Origin: Sporomusa sp. KB1
GTDB lineage: Bacteria > Bacillota > Negativicutes > Sporomusales > Sporomusaceae
Assembly: GCF_007830295.1 (NCBI RefSeq)
Contig: NZ_VLKC01000002.1
Span: 1,150,940-1,214,939 of the forward strand
Length of the DNA stretch: 64,000 nucleotides
Direction: 5' to 3'
The notes below the pieces were generated by a model. That model worked only from the letters and a program-made list of their open reading frames with translations. It ran no database searches and was not told the origin of the DNA. Below, one piece after another: positions 53,873-62,882 of this stretch; position 1 is the stretch's first letter; each line of letters opens with the position of its first letter. The position numbers and the translations under genes are program-made.

Positions 53873-54568
53873 CTAAATTATAGGTCCATTATTCAGTTGC
53901 CTTATCTTTAAATCTTTGCCATACTCGTTCAAAAATACCTGGCGATAGTTATGATAATCATTCCTTACAATTGTAAGCCCGCAATCGTGAATACACCATG
54001 GCGTACACTGCCGGGGAACGATTACCTTATATCCAGCTCGTATAAATTCTAAACTTTGTGATAGATCGTAAAAATGCCAGCCGGTGAAAATATCCTCGCG
54101 CCACGGTATATCGTATTGGGTTATCATTATCAGACCATCTACACATTGCACTTGTTCAAATTCCGCTTCAACGTTGCGAAATGATAATAAACTCAACATC
54201 CCTGTGTGGCTATCATATACTTTGCCAAAGTTATAGCGTGATTCCCACCAGATTCCATTTGACGGAATTTGGGAGCTACCGGCAACTCCAATCATCCCTA
54301 CTTTTGTATCACTAAAAATATGCAGAAAATCTTGAATAAAAGATTTATTAATTATGGATACATCTTGATGCAGATAGACCTTATATTTAGCATCATTATG
54401 CCGGATCGCTTTATTATAGCCACTTGTCATTGATTCCGCTTCTTTTATGGAAAAACTATCGATACTATAGCCTGCTGGTACATCAAGGTTACTAATATAA
54501 GAAAGGCTTTTTTGATAGATATCGTCATTATTAACGCATGTTATGAAACAAATTTTACTTACGCTCAT
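53873..54568 (-). CDS. Glycosyltransferase (GT2-like, Glyco_tranf_2_5 type)
   Basis: This 231-aa protein begins ICFITCVNNDDIYQKSL and contains SGYNKAIRHNDAKYKVYLHQDVSI, a GT-A core with the acidic HQDV site in place of DxD, and a VGMIGVAGS strand. Proteins of this small GT2-like group appear in surface-glycan and glycopeptide loci. The ATG at 54568 follows GGAGG. It is the last gene of the minus-strand series before a terminator. The donor is unknown. Confidence 0.75.
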   Translation of the reverse strand: MSVSKICFITCVNNDDIYQKSLSYISNLDVPAGYSIDSFSIKEAESMTSGYNKAIRHNDAKYKVYLHQDVSIINKSFIQDFLHIFSDTKVGMIGVAGSSQIPSNGIWWESRYNFGKVYDSHTGMLSLLSFRNVEAEFEQVQCVDGLIMITQYDIPWREDIFTGWHFYDLSQSLEFIRAGYKVIVPRQCTPWCIHDCGLTIVRNDYHNYRQVFLNEYGKDLKIRQLNNGPII

Positions 54569-54698
54569 GGTTACCTCCAATAATCACTGCCAAAAATCCC
54601 CCTATTGTATACCTCATGGTGAAGCTTCTTAAACGCTGTGAGTTAAACACCATTTGTTTAGGATACTTTAGCAAAGTATTGCTAGAGCCCTCACTGGC

Positions 54699-55715
54699 TT
54701 ATTTATCCCAGCCACTTTGTACGAGATCCGCTAACCAGGCATTTAATAGTCTTAACTCTTGCTGATCTAACAGGTCTAATTCAATCAGTGCCTCGTAGCA
54801 CCGTCTCATATTATCAAAAATATGGTTATGGCCACCCTTCAGTGACAAGGAGCCGAGTGTCTCGGCGATACGGCGATTATACGTATATCCTGGTATTTCA
54901 TCAACATAATCCTTCATTAAGTCATGTCCATTTCGCTCCTGCCAAACAGTCGCATCATGAAAAAGAACATGCCAACCATTCTCCCAGGCGATACGCTGCG
55001 CCACAAAACTACGCCAAATATCCGTCATACGAAACGAACAATAGGCTGGTAAATATAGCAAGGGGAACGCATCTAACCACCATGTTGTATTCTGACTATT
55101 AAAAGGACACCAACTATTGATCCCCAATGCTATCTCTCTTTCCTTACGAAATACTTGCGGCAAGGGCAGGATTAAGCGATAAATCGCATCCACATCCGGA
55201 TTTTCATCAGCCAAACCTTGGTGAATCGGGCAATCGATGGTATTTAAGGGCAAAGAATCTAAGTCAGGCAGTGAGTTGTGAATGGCATCAAGCGGCAATC
55301 CTCTTGGCCAAATGAGATTTTCACAAAAATACCGGTAAACGTTAACCCAGTTACCATTCGTTAAGGTATGTGCAACCCTATTTCTTTGCCTTTTTTGGAA
55401 AAACTCGTTTCTTGGTATATTATCGTCATCTGTTTCAAGGATGATTTTTGCACCGTCACGCATAGCCAAAAGGTAACCAATATTCTTACGGGCATAATGC
55501 TGTGTAGGACAAATTGCCGCAAACTCAAACCCGGATTTTAGCTGCTCCTCAATACCAACATACTTACATCCTTCAAGATAAAAATCCGCAGGGCTTTTAG
55601 TGTCCCCCACCACAATAAATTCGTAACCATGTTCCACAGCACCACAGGCAATGGAAGTTAAGACTTTATTGGGATTGCTAATCGACGTCACTACGATTGC
55701 TACTTTAGTCTGCAT
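54699..55715 (-). CDS. STELLO-like glycosyltransferase domain protein
   Basis: This 338-aa protein starts KVAIVVTSISNPNKVLTSIACGA and has IVVGDTKSP followed by a KIILETDDDNIP acidic triad. That combination resembles the STELLO/DUF288 group of GT-A-fold proteins, first studied in plants (cellulose synthase assembly) and also found in bacterial glycan loci. The DDD motif suggests a metal- and nucleotide-sugar-binding site. The start is the ATG at 55715, behind GGGGGGATACC; an earlier in-frame codon lacks a site. Its substrate is unknown. Confidence 0.7.
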   Translation of the reverse strand: MQTKVAIVVTSISNPNKVLTSIACGAVEHGYEFIVVGDTKSPADFYLEGCKYVGIEEQLKSGFEFAAICPTQHYARKNIGYLLAMRDGAKIILETDDDNIPRNEFFQKRQRNRVAHTLTNGNWVNVYRYFCENLIWPRGLPLDAIHNSLPDLDSLPLNTIDCPIHQGLADENPDVDAIYRLILPLPQVFRKEREIALGINSWCPFNSQNTTWWLDAFPLLYLPAYCSFRMTDIWRSFVAQRIAWENGWHVLFHDATVWQERNGHDLMKDYVDEIPGYTYNRRIAETLGSLSLKGGHNHIFDNMRRCYEALIELDLLDQQELRLLNAWLADLVQSGWDK

Positions 55716-55817
55716 GGTATCCCCCCTGAAATTGATAAAGACCCATAATCCATTGAAACGATACCACAACTCATTTCAAGCAAGCTGGCAAAGAATTCAC
55801 CTAAACAGACTAAAATA

Positions 55818-57431
55818 TTATTTTATCCATGATGATGGATATAGAATCTTAATTAGCCGATTATATAGTGAATGCCAATCCATAGAGTACTTTTCATAAC
55901 TTGTTGTAGGTGCACCTTCCTCTTTTAATACTACAACCTCATCTTCTGATACTACGATAGGAGCAAATATATCATTTCTGAGTCCACTCCAGAAGCCGCC
56001 CGCACGCACTTGCCACATATGGTTATGCTCAGAATGTACAATTCCAGGTTTATTAGCAATACAAGTTAACAATACTAGACCCGATCCGATAACGCACAGA
56101 TAAGCATCTGTTCTGCACGCCCAACAAATTGTATCCAGCAAAGAAATATTAACACCATTATAGACAACTATATCCTTATGCAACGCATGATTAATCAACT
56201 CTGCATCTTCTTGACAATCACTTAAACCATCTAAAAAAATCCCAACATTGGGATAGTTTTGTTTTAAGGCTCTCGCAAGATTAATGATGCCATCGACCTG
56301 CTCCAGCCAGGCTTTATTATGTTTACGTAGATTAATAAAAATTAGAGGATCTGCCACACAATCGGCTAGCAGACGTTTTTGACTTCCACTGCAATAACTT
56401 TTGGCAGCTTGTTGGATATGGAAGGCAGCGTCTGCAGATAAATGAGAGACACAAGGGTACAATGAAAACAACCCATGTGTCATGCATGTTTCAAATAACT
56501 CATCTGCATTGTCACAACTATAGCAAGCTGCTTTGTTAAACTCAGGAAAAAGCTGATATAATGGAATTTTGTTATTTTTATATATTACTATATTCTGTAC
56601 TTTTTTATATAAGCCAGTCATAATGATACGATAAAAGCCACTATACTCGTTTAGGAAAAAATGCCCTAGATTAGTCTGCATACCATATAGTAGAGCCAAA
56701 TTTCTTGCAGGTTTTTGCAAAAAACTAATTGTTTTTTCTGTAAATATCAAAAATTTTCTGTATAATTGAGAAATTGCCGAAATTACATATTTCGTCGGAT
56801 AGCCAAGCTGAAAATACAATGGCGAAACAATGACTACATTATGCTTAGGTAAATAAAGAAAACTTTTCAAATTTGCATAACCTGCCGTAGCTATATAAAA
56901 ATCTTCTCTCCCTTCAACCCTATAGAAAATAAAATGTGTCCCTAATTCTTCAAGATATACTGGAAATGAAATTGATGTCTCAAGTACATGACCAGATTTA
57001 GGACATATAGCTCTAAATATACCTTGCTCGAGAGTAGCATAGACATATGTGTTATAAAGAGGCGGGCTGCCTTGCTTTTGGGGAAACATATATTGATATC
57101 GCTCGGTTGAAAATGAACTATTGCTCATTACTTGTTCATGTGCCCACTCATCAATGAAATTGTATTTTAGATATTGCCTATTCAAGCCTAAAACTTCCAA
57201 TTCATTATCTTGCATCTCATCAATACTTTTTACCGTAATGGGATATTTTCTGAAATACTCGTTAATACCTTGATGCACATTGACATTATCAAGTGAAAGT
57301 ATTGCTTTTGCTAACTGAATAGCAGTATCCCCAGGTAAACTATCCATTGATTTTTTGAAAGCCTCAAACAATATAATAAAGTCGAGTAAACCCATCTCTT
57401 CTCCCTCTTTAAAAGCTTTTATATCCTCCAA
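55818..57431 (-). CDS. Unrecognised 537-aa protein of the glycan locus
   Basis: I do not recognise a family for the full length. The N-terminal 100 residues are helical and charged (FIILFEAFKKSMDSLPGDTA). The middle has VIVSPLYFQLGYPTKYVISA and a stretch on reading out text-like hydrophobic strands. The C-terminus (about 390-500: IFINLRKHNKAWLEQVDG, VGIFLDGLSD, DAYLCVIGSGLVLLTCIANKPGIVHSEHN) resembles the donor half of a GT-B or polysaccharide-pyruvyl-transferase-like fold. A sigma-K-type promoter lies 115-140 bp upstream. Starts are ambiguous: TTG 57431 behind AAGGAG, or ATG 57395 behind GAGGGAG. Confidence 0.7.
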   Translation of the reverse strand: MEDIKAFKEGEEMGLLDFIILFEAFKKSMDSLPGDTAIQLAKAILSLDNVNVHQGINEYFRKYPITVKSIDEMQDNELEVLGLNRQYLKYNFIDEWAHEQVMSNSSFSTERYQYMFPQKQGSPPLYNTYVYATLEQGIFRAICPKSGHVLETSISFPVYLEELGTHFIFYRVEGREDFYIATAGYANLKSFLYLPKHNVVIVSPLYFQLGYPTKYVISAISQLYRKFLIFTEKTISFLQKPARNLALLYGMQTNLGHFFLNEYSGFYRIIMTGLYKKVQNIVIYKNNKIPLYQLFPEFNKAACYSCDNADELFETCMTHGLFSLYPCVSHLSADAAFHIQQAAKSYCSGSQKRLLADCVADPLIFINLRKHNKAWLEQVDGIINLARALKQNYPNVGIFLDGLSDCQEDAELINHALHKDIVVYNGVNISLLDTICWACRTDAYLCVIGSGLVLLTCIANKPGIVHSEHNHMWQVRAGGFWSGLRNDIFAPIVVSEDEVVVLKEEGAPTTSYEKYSMDWHSLYNRLIKILYPSSWIK

Positions 57432-57543
57432 ACTAAAATACTCCTTCCTTTATATTCTCAGATATGAATAATCGAAAAAATAAACCGCAACAAGTAAGCG
57501 AGAATGAAATGCAGAACATAAGTATGCTATTTTCATTATGGTA

Positions 57544-57570
57544 TATCTTATGTGCCATCCAGTAGTCTGT
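57544..57570 (-). promoter_or_regulatory. Sigma-K-type promoter of the 537-aa gene
   Basis: On the minus strand AC (57569-57570), 16 bp, CATAAGATA (57544-57552), matching consensus. The implied leader is about 100 nt. The interval 57432-57657 contains no gene. Confidence 0.6.
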
Positions 57571-57657
57571 GCAATTAACCGCCTAATATTTGAAAAGTAA
57601 GCGTCAAAAAATTTCTACCTAGAATGAATCTGAGATGCTTAAAGATTCCCGGACTGT

Positions 57658-60006
57658 TTAGCCAAAACTTGAACGGCTGAACCCAGACCGATACTGAAAG
57701 TACGCCCAAACGATGTCACTGTTAGTAGCGGTCTGTTCCCTAACAACCGGTATTCCTACAGGTTGATGAGCAATAGGCAGAAGCGAGTATAACGTATTTA
57801 AATTTTCCTGCCATCCTAAATAATGGTGCTGCAGTATGACAGATTTTAGATGTTCCCCTTGATTAACACGGTATACTTCATCATTTACCAGTTTGTCGAT
57901 AATCGTGAACAGCTCTTCCAGATTAGAGAAATGCGTCTTTACAATATCTGGCACTATGTCACCGCTAAAATGTGCGGCAAAATCCGTAGCTAAACCAACA
58001 ACCGGGATACCCACAGCACCTGCTTCAAGTGCTGCTGTAGGCGCCCCTAAAGGGAACGAATCAAGGTATACGTCAGCCGCACTGTAGAATTTCTTCAAAT
58101 CCTGCTGGAAGTCAAAAACCTTTATTCGACTGTTACTTTGACTCTTAAGTAGCGTCCATTTTCCTAATTCAGAAGACCCAACAATTACAATCTCGATATT
58201 TGGGTGCCTGTTAATTAGTTCTCTAATTAAATGTGAAAAACTATATTCACCACAGGATACTAATTGATATGGCGTAGCACTCGTCAAAAAAACCACGCTA
58301 TCCTTGCCTATACCAAGATCCTTTCTGGCTGCTTGCTTATCGCGAAAATTTTGTGGAATTCCTAAAGGAATCGGCAATAAAAAGGAATTATTCATATTTC
58401 TGCGGGACAAAGTTATTCTTTGTCCGACAGCTCGTTGCTCAGCTATGATATCAGCCGTACTCATACCTATCGTAAAAGCCTGGTCTGCATGGTTAACAAA
58501 GACCACCGGCGGACCGCCGGCGACGCCAAAAGCTATCGGTGCAACCGGGTCATGGGAGTGGATATGCAAAACAACTACATCGGCCCACATAGCGGCTGCG
58601 TCACGCAGTGCCTTAGCTTTTTGGCACAGACTTAGATTTGCCGTATCAAGAGTAGTGTACCATCCACCAGAATGAATCGCCGCATCTACTAACCATTGAG
58701 GATTTGTCGTACTATTGAGAGTAACTACGATAGAATGAATTGATTCAGAATCCAGATATACCCAACGTTCTAGTGTTTTTATGTGACTGCTGGCAGCACA
58801 ACCTTGACTCAGTACATGCAATATATTTCGCTTCTCCATATTTTTGGGAGGTAAGTGTGTAGTTACCCGGCTATTCAGTGTCTTTGCCACTTTGTGAAGA
58901 ATTAGCTCTAACCTGGGCGAAATAAAAAAGCCTGGGTGAGAATGATACCCATAATCGCCTGCCTGCTTCACTACCAGCGCAGCTTTCTCCAAATCGCCTG
59001 ACAACAAGCTAAATTCAGCTTGATCCATAAATGAAAGAAATTTTCTTCTCGTGTTTTCTACCCAATGCTGATAATAACTAAATTCATATTGATACGTAAA
59101 CCACTTTCCTGCCTCTACATCTTGTGTCAACTGATATGGCGCGGCCAAGTGCGGAGGCAATCCCCATTTTTGAGCAAATTTTCGTCTATTAACTTCCAAA
59201 AGGGAGTTATATTGATTAGCCTGCTCCTTAAAAGATACACTACCGAAATGGTGTACAAAGGTATCCCGGCACAAAACCAAACGATAACCAGCCTTTCTGA
59301 TACGCAAACAATAATCGTCATCTTCATAATTCCCAGGTGAAAAATCTTCGTCGAATAAACCAATTTTATTTATTACTTCGTCCTTAATCAGCAGACAGTA
59401 ACCAACAAGCCGTGTTCTATCCTCCCAAAGTCCCGGATTAGAGTGGTTCACTTGTCCGGCAAACCGGATCATTTCTTCCACACTGGAATATTCGCAGGGA
59501 ATACTTTGGAAGTTTGAGCAGGAATTAGTAACTGCACCGACAGCACCGATATCACTGGCACTATATAAACACTTTGTAAGGTTAGTTAACCAGTTGGGCG
59601 TCACAATCGTATCATTGTTTAATAGAAGAATATTGTTTTCCTTAGCCGCTTTTATGCCTTGATTGCAGCCTGCGGGAAAACCGGCATTCTCGCTATTTAG
59701 AATTACTTTAACATCTTGCTGGCCTTGCAACCACTCAACCGTACCATCGGTTGAGTGGTTATCAATAACAATAAGTTCATACGAGTGCGGTTCCGTATAT
59801 TTCCTAATACTCTCAATGCAAAACTTGTTATAATCCAGCTTGTTGTAAGTTATGACGATAATACTGGTAAGACCTTGTGAAATTGTTTTATATTTGTCTG
59901 TTCCCGTGCTATCTTCAGTTTGTCTATTATCGCCTAAACTGCAGACCACGCTGAGACCTCCTCTACTATAGGCGCTCCTAATACAACTCTGGAATTCAGT
60001 TATCAC
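57658..60006 (-). CDS. Two-domain glycosyltransferase (GT2 plus GT4/SPINDLY-like)
   Basis: This 782-aa protein has an N-terminal GT2 domain from about residue 47 (TSIIVITYNKLDYNKFC, YELIVIDNHSTDGT, LLLNNDTIV with the DxD-like acids, GLFDEDFSPGNYEDDDYCLR). A linker of mostly helical sequence follows. A GT-B domain starts near 389 (RNILHVLSQGCAASSHI) and has SVVFLTSATPYQLVSCGE and VYLDSFPLGAPTAALEAGAVGIPVV in the donor half. The start is a GTG overlapping the stop of the upstream GT gene by 4 bp. The pair may act on one glycan or glycoprotein. Specificity is unknown. Confidence 0.86.
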   Translation of the reverse strand: MITEFQSCIRSAYSRGGLSVVCSLGDNRQTEDSTGTDKYKTISQGLTSIIVITYNKLDYNKFCIESIRKYTEPHSYELIVIDNHSTDGTVEWLQGQQDVKVILNSENAGFPAGCNQGIKAAKENNILLLNNDTIVTPNWLTNLTKCLYSASDIGAVGAVTNSCSNFQSIPCEYSSVEEMIRFAGQVNHSNPGLWEDRTRLVGYCLLIKDEVINKIGLFDEDFSPGNYEDDDYCLRIRKAGYRLVLCRDTFVHHFGSVSFKEQANQYNSLLEVNRRKFAQKWGLPPHLAAPYQLTQDVEAGKWFTYQYEFSYYQHWVENTRRKFLSFMDQAEFSLLSGDLEKAALVVKQAGDYGYHSHPGFFISPRLELILHKVAKTLNSRVTTHLPPKNMEKRNILHVLSQGCAASSHIKTLERWVYLDSESIHSIVVTLNSTTNPQWLVDAAIHSGGWYTTLDTANLSLCQKAKALRDAAAMWADVVVLHIHSHDPVAPIAFGVAGGPPVVFVNHADQAFTIGMSTADIIAEQRAVGQRITLSRRNMNNSFLLPIPLGIPQNFRDKQAARKDLGIGKDSVVFLTSATPYQLVSCGEYSFSHLIRELINRHPNIEIVIVGSSELGKWTLLKSQSNSRIKVFDFQQDLKKFYSAADVYLDSFPLGAPTAALEAGAVGIPVVGLATDFAAHFSGDIVPDIVKTHFSNLEELFTIIDKLVNDEVYRVNQGEHLKSVILQHHYLGWQENLNTLYSLLPIAHQPVGIPVVREQTATNSDIVWAYFQYRSGFSRSSFG

Positions 60007-61121
60007 TCTTTCGAAGGCTCAATATTCAGTTTACTTTGTAGCAGGTTTCGGTTGTGTTGAATCATTGGATTATCGGGAATAAATTTTGCCGCTTTTTCAT
60101 TGTGTTCGTAAGCTAATTTGTAGTCTCCAAGACGTGAATAACATACGCACAGCTGAAGATGAGGCAACCAGGTTGCACATTGATTATTCACTAACCCCCA
60201 TGAGGAATTCGCGGTCGTTAGATGAGTAGCCAGTGTATACCAGAATGTGGCCTGTTTTATTTGATTATTATTAAGATGATGAAAACCAAGCCGGCAACAG
60301 AAATCGCTTCGGGGAGTACTATACTGAAAAGATTGAAATATATATTTAAGCTCATTTTCTCCATCATGGAGTTCATAAAAACAATCGGCCAAACTAGCGC
60401 AGGCAGCAATATTATCTTCCAGCGCCCCTTGTTTTGTTGCTAAAAATTTTTGGTAATGTTCTATTGCCCGGTTATAGAGATTATGATCTCTTAACTCTTT
60501 GGCGTAATAATATAAATCTCGCGGTGAGAATTCTTCTCCTTTTAACTGCAGTTTTTCGTAGATTTTAAGATTGCGATCGCTATCATGTTTTACAGGCTTG
60601 TGGGCTACAGCAATTTCTGCATCTAACTGGATACCTTGCGCTGCTAAGAATTCGTGAACTGCTCCCATCCACTGGTAATTTTTTTCTCGCTTAACCAAAC
60701 GCTCCCTACGTATTTGATATAATACGTTTCCATCTGTGTCAAAACTTAAATAATAAAGCATAGTAAGGACTTCAATTTCCCGACTGAGAGTTGCTTTTAA
60801 TTCAAGTAACTTTTGACAGTCTTGGTCCAAAATAACATCATCAGCATCCAACCAGAGAATATATTCCTGCGTAGCCTTACTAAATGCATAATTTCGCGCG
60901 GCAGCAAAATCATCTATCCACTCAAAATCATAAATATTATTAGTAAACTGCCTAACCAGTTCTTTTGTTTTATCTGTTGAACCTGTGTCTACTATGATAA
61001 TCTCATCTACAAATTGCTCAACTGATCGCAAACAACGCTCAATTGTAGCTTCCTCGTTTTTTACTATCATACATAAACTAATAGTTATCGGTGAGTGAGA
61101 TTGCTCAGCACTATCCGGCAT
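60003..61121 (-). CDS. GT2 glycosyltransferase with C-terminal TPR region
   Basis: This 372-aa protein opens with ISLCMIVKNEEATIERCLRSV, continues with EIIIVDTGSTDKT and ILWLDADDVIL (the DxD site), and after about residue 215 has helical tetratricopeptide-like repeats (LYNRAIEHYQKFLATKQG, CVCYSRLGDYKLAYEHNEKA). GT2 plus TPR is the architecture of SunS-like and other protein glycosyltransferases, in which the TPR part binds a peptide acceptor. That makes it the best candidate in the locus for attaching the first sugar to a protein. It is the first gene of its operon. Confidence 0.88.
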   Translation of the reverse strand: MPDSAEQSHSPITISLCMIVKNEEATIERCLRSVEQFVDEIIIVDTGSTDKTKELVRQFTNNIYDFEWIDDFAAARNYAFSKATQEYILWLDADDVILDQDCQKLLELKATLSREIEVLTMLYYLSFDTDGNVLYQIRRERLVKREKNYQWMGAVHEFLAAQGIQLDAEIAVAHKPVKHDSDRNLKIYEKLQLKGEEFSPRDLYYYAKELRDHNLYNRAIEHYQKFLATKQGALEDNIAACASLADCFYELHDGENELKYIFQSFQYSTPRSDFCCRLGFHHLNNNQIKQATFWYTLATHLTTANSSWGLVNNQCATWLPHLQLCVCYSRLGDYKLAYEHNEKAAKFIPDNPMIQHNRNLLQSKLNIEPSKE

Positions 61122-61181
61122 GTTACTACCTCCTAACGATATATGTCAGTAATTACTTTATTCCTAAGGGTGCTGATATGT

Positions 61182-61220
61182 GAAAAAGCTGATCCCCGCT
61201 ACATGGATCAGCTTTTTTTA
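61182..61220. terminator. Bidirectional terminator upstream of the GT2-TPR gene
   Basis: AAAAGCTGATCC (61184-61195) pairs with GGATCAGCTTTT (61205-61216), followed by a T run on the plus strand and T5 on the minus. It insulates the glycan operon from the spore-protein genes. Confidence 0.85.
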
Positions 61221-61294
61221 TTTAATAAGAATTTTGGCATATATCTTGTCTTCTGGACTTTTGTTTCTGGCACAAACGTACGTCTAACACCTAC

Positions 61295-61438
61295 AGCAAA
61301 TCCGTCCTGCGGCTCGCCGCTGGGGAAATCGCGGGCGAGTTCGACCATGTGGATTACTTTCGAAGAAAGCTACTGCGGGACAAAATTGACCGCAGCGCGA
61401 AGCTACTCTGTGACGAGGAGCTGCTTGATCAACCATAA
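61295..61438 (+). pseudogene. Eroded coding fragment of unknown family
   Basis: The frame reads SKSVLRLAAGEIAGEFDHVD and on to DEELLDQP before a stop, with GC-rich codons unlike the AT-rich neighbours. No start or ribosome site is present. On the other strand another frame is also partly open. The fragment is probably part of a lost mobile or phage gene. The remaining stretch to 61600 shows nothing else. Confidence 0.3.
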
Positions 61439-61607
61439 CCTCGAATTTACGAATAGCAGGGCCACTGTCCATTCCTGAAGCACAGGCAGCCTGAATACGC
61501 TCGCTAATGTTATTTTTTTGGGGAGACAATTAACCACAGCCATGTTCATGCATATATTACAGTGTGCAACCAAACATGCAAAATAAAAAAGTCTATTTTT
61601 CATAAGC

Positions 61608-61633
61608 ACTTAACAATAGCGTTGCATAGTATA
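61608..61633 (+). promoter_or_regulatory. Sigma-K-like promoter of the 160-aa Cys-rich gene
   Basis: AC (61608-61609), 15 bp, CATAGTATA (61625-61633). The -10 is consensus, and the spacing is one base short. It lies about 50 bp upstream of the start codon. Confidence 0.5.
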
Positions 61634-61680
61634 TAGTAGGCAAACGCCAAAAAAATTATTTAATAAGGAGAGATTCAATT

Positions 61681-62163
61681 ATGCCATTTGGTGGGAAAAA
61701 GAAAGGAAAAGGATTTAATCTGGACTGCGTATTAGGGAACGTGAATATTACCGTCGTAACCTGCTGTGGTTTTATATTTCAAGGAGTCATTGTTGAAGAA
61801 GACGACGAGCATACCCGTGCGCAATACGGCTGCCCAGTTGTTTTCCCAGCTATGACTATGGAGTATGGTCATGACAAAGATGACCATAAAAAAGAATGCA
61901 AAGAGGAAGAAGAGAAAAAACATCATTGCCCCAAACCGGTTGAAGTTGAGGTCAAATGCGAAGAAGAGCCCAAATTCATCTGCCTGCGCCTAGAGTGCCC
62001 TCCTGCTTTTGTGTGCTGTAATCCAGAAGTAGCAGGTGCCCCTGCCAATATCGTAGGTTTAACAGCAGCTGGACCATTATTTATAGAGGACGACACTATA
62101 TTAATTAACTTAGAGGATATTGCCGTCATAGGCCCAAGTCGTAACTGCCTTGTTACTGATTAA
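61681..62163 (+). CDS. Cys-rich probable spore-surface protein, family member 1 (160 aa)
   Basis: I do not recognise a named family. Residues 11-40 (FNLDCVLGNVNITVVTCCGF) and the C-terminal 60 residues (FICLRLECPPAFVCC, ILINLEDIAVIG) match the next gene. Between them is a highly charged His/Lys/Glu insert (about 60-95) that is absent or replaced in the paralogue. The alternating hydrophobic strands with a terminal ILINLEDIAVIG strand look like a small beta barrel, possibly Sm-like; this is only a visual impression. AGGAGAG precedes the ATG. The neighbours and promoter argue for a spore coat or exosporium protein. Confidence 0.65.
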   Translation: MPFGGKKKGKGFNLDCVLGNVNITVVTCCGFIFQGVIVEEDDEHTRAQYGCPVVFPAMTMEYGHDKDDHKKECKEEEEKKHHCPKPVEVEVKCEEEPKFICLRLECPPAFVCCNPEVAGAPANIVGLTAAGPLFIEDDTILINLEDIAVIGPSRNCLVTD

Positions 62164-62184
62164 TGTCTTGCCTTGTGGAGAAAA

Positions 62185-62210
62185 CGAAACCCCGGTCTTC
62201 CGGGGTTTCG
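62185..62210 (+). terminator. GC-rich hairpin between the two paralogues
   Basis: CGAAACCCCGG (62185-62195) pairs perfectly with CCGGGGTTTCG (62200-62210) around a TCTT loop. The T tract after it is weak, so partial read-through to the second paralogue is likely. Confidence 0.7.
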
Positions 62211-62277
62211 TGCTTACAAACAGGTAAATATAGTACTTCGCTTATATGAAATTTAGAAGAAAGGAGTAACGTAAATT

Positions 62278-62718
62278 ATGACCTTGAGAGATGAAGATAG
62301 AATAAATTTGGGTTGCATACTGGGAGACGTAAGAGCTACTGTTGTCACTCAATGCGGTATTGTCTATCAAGGAACAATCGAAGACTGGGATTGCGGCCGA
62401 CAGACAAATACCCGCCCGGATAGTTCCACATCTGATTCAGATGAAAGCGTAGAAGCGTCCTCTGCGCAACGGATGGAAGAGTGTTGTGACCCTCGTTTTA
62501 TTCGCATGACGATAGAATGTATTCCTGGAAACATCTGCTGCCCGACTTTTTCTACCGACATCCTAGTTAGTCCCTCAAGAGTTACACCGATACTCGGCTT
62601 CACCGGAGCCGCCGAAACACTTTATGCGGTGGGTTCCTCCATTTTAATTAATTGGGATGATATTTCCTCAATAGGACTAACCAGCACTACCGCTTGTCTC
62701 ACAGATGATACACCATAA
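62278..62718 (+). CDS. Cys-rich probable spore-surface protein, family member 2 (146 aa)
   Basis: This is a paralogue of the preceding gene: NLGCILGDVRATVVTQCGIVYQG corresponds to NLDCVLGNVNITVVTCCGFIFQG (in two parts), FIRMTIECIPGNICC to FICLRLECPPAFVCC, and ILINWDDISSIG to ILINLEDIAVIG. The middle insert here is Ser/Asp/Thr-rich (about residues 40-65) instead of His/Lys/Glu-rich, so only the two ends are conserved. The Ser/Thr-rich insert would be a possible O-glycosylation site. AAAGGAG precedes the ATG. No sigma-K box of its own was found. Confidence 0.65.
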   Translation: MTLRDEDRINLGCILGDVRATVVTQCGIVYQGTIEDWDCGRQTNTRPDSSTSDSDESVEASSAQRMEECCDPRFIRMTIECIPGNICCPTFSTDILVSPSRVTPILGFTGAAETLYAVGSSILINWDDISSIGLTSTTACLTDDTP

Positions 62719-62724
62719 GACCAC

Positions 62725-62758
62725 AAAGCCGGAGCGCACAAGCGCACCGGCTTTTTTT
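62725..62758 (+). terminator. Terminator after family member 2
   Basis: AAAGCCGG (62725-62732) pairs with CCGGCTTT, followed by seven T. It ends the two-gene unit 7 bp past the stop. Confidence 0.88.
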
Positions 62759-62807
62759 AGAAGACGCAACCAAACATAATAATTTTAATTAATATCTAGT
62801 TATAGTA

Positions 62808-62835
62808 ACAGAAGTCCTCCTAAAACCATAAAATA
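62808..62835 (+). promoter_or_regulatory. Sigma-K-type promoter of the SPOCS gene
   Basis: AC (62808-62809), 17 bp, CATAAAATA (62827-62835), an exact consensus match. It is 48 bp upstream of the start codon. Confidence 0.65.
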
Positions 62836-62882
62836 ATACAAATGGAAGATATAAGACATTTCATAGATAAGGAGGAACCCTC

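Noticed and set aside
61284..61609. Minus-strand frames between the terminator and the Cys-rich genes
   Set aside because: Fragments overlap in two frames without starts or ribosome sites; at best remnants of a lost gene.
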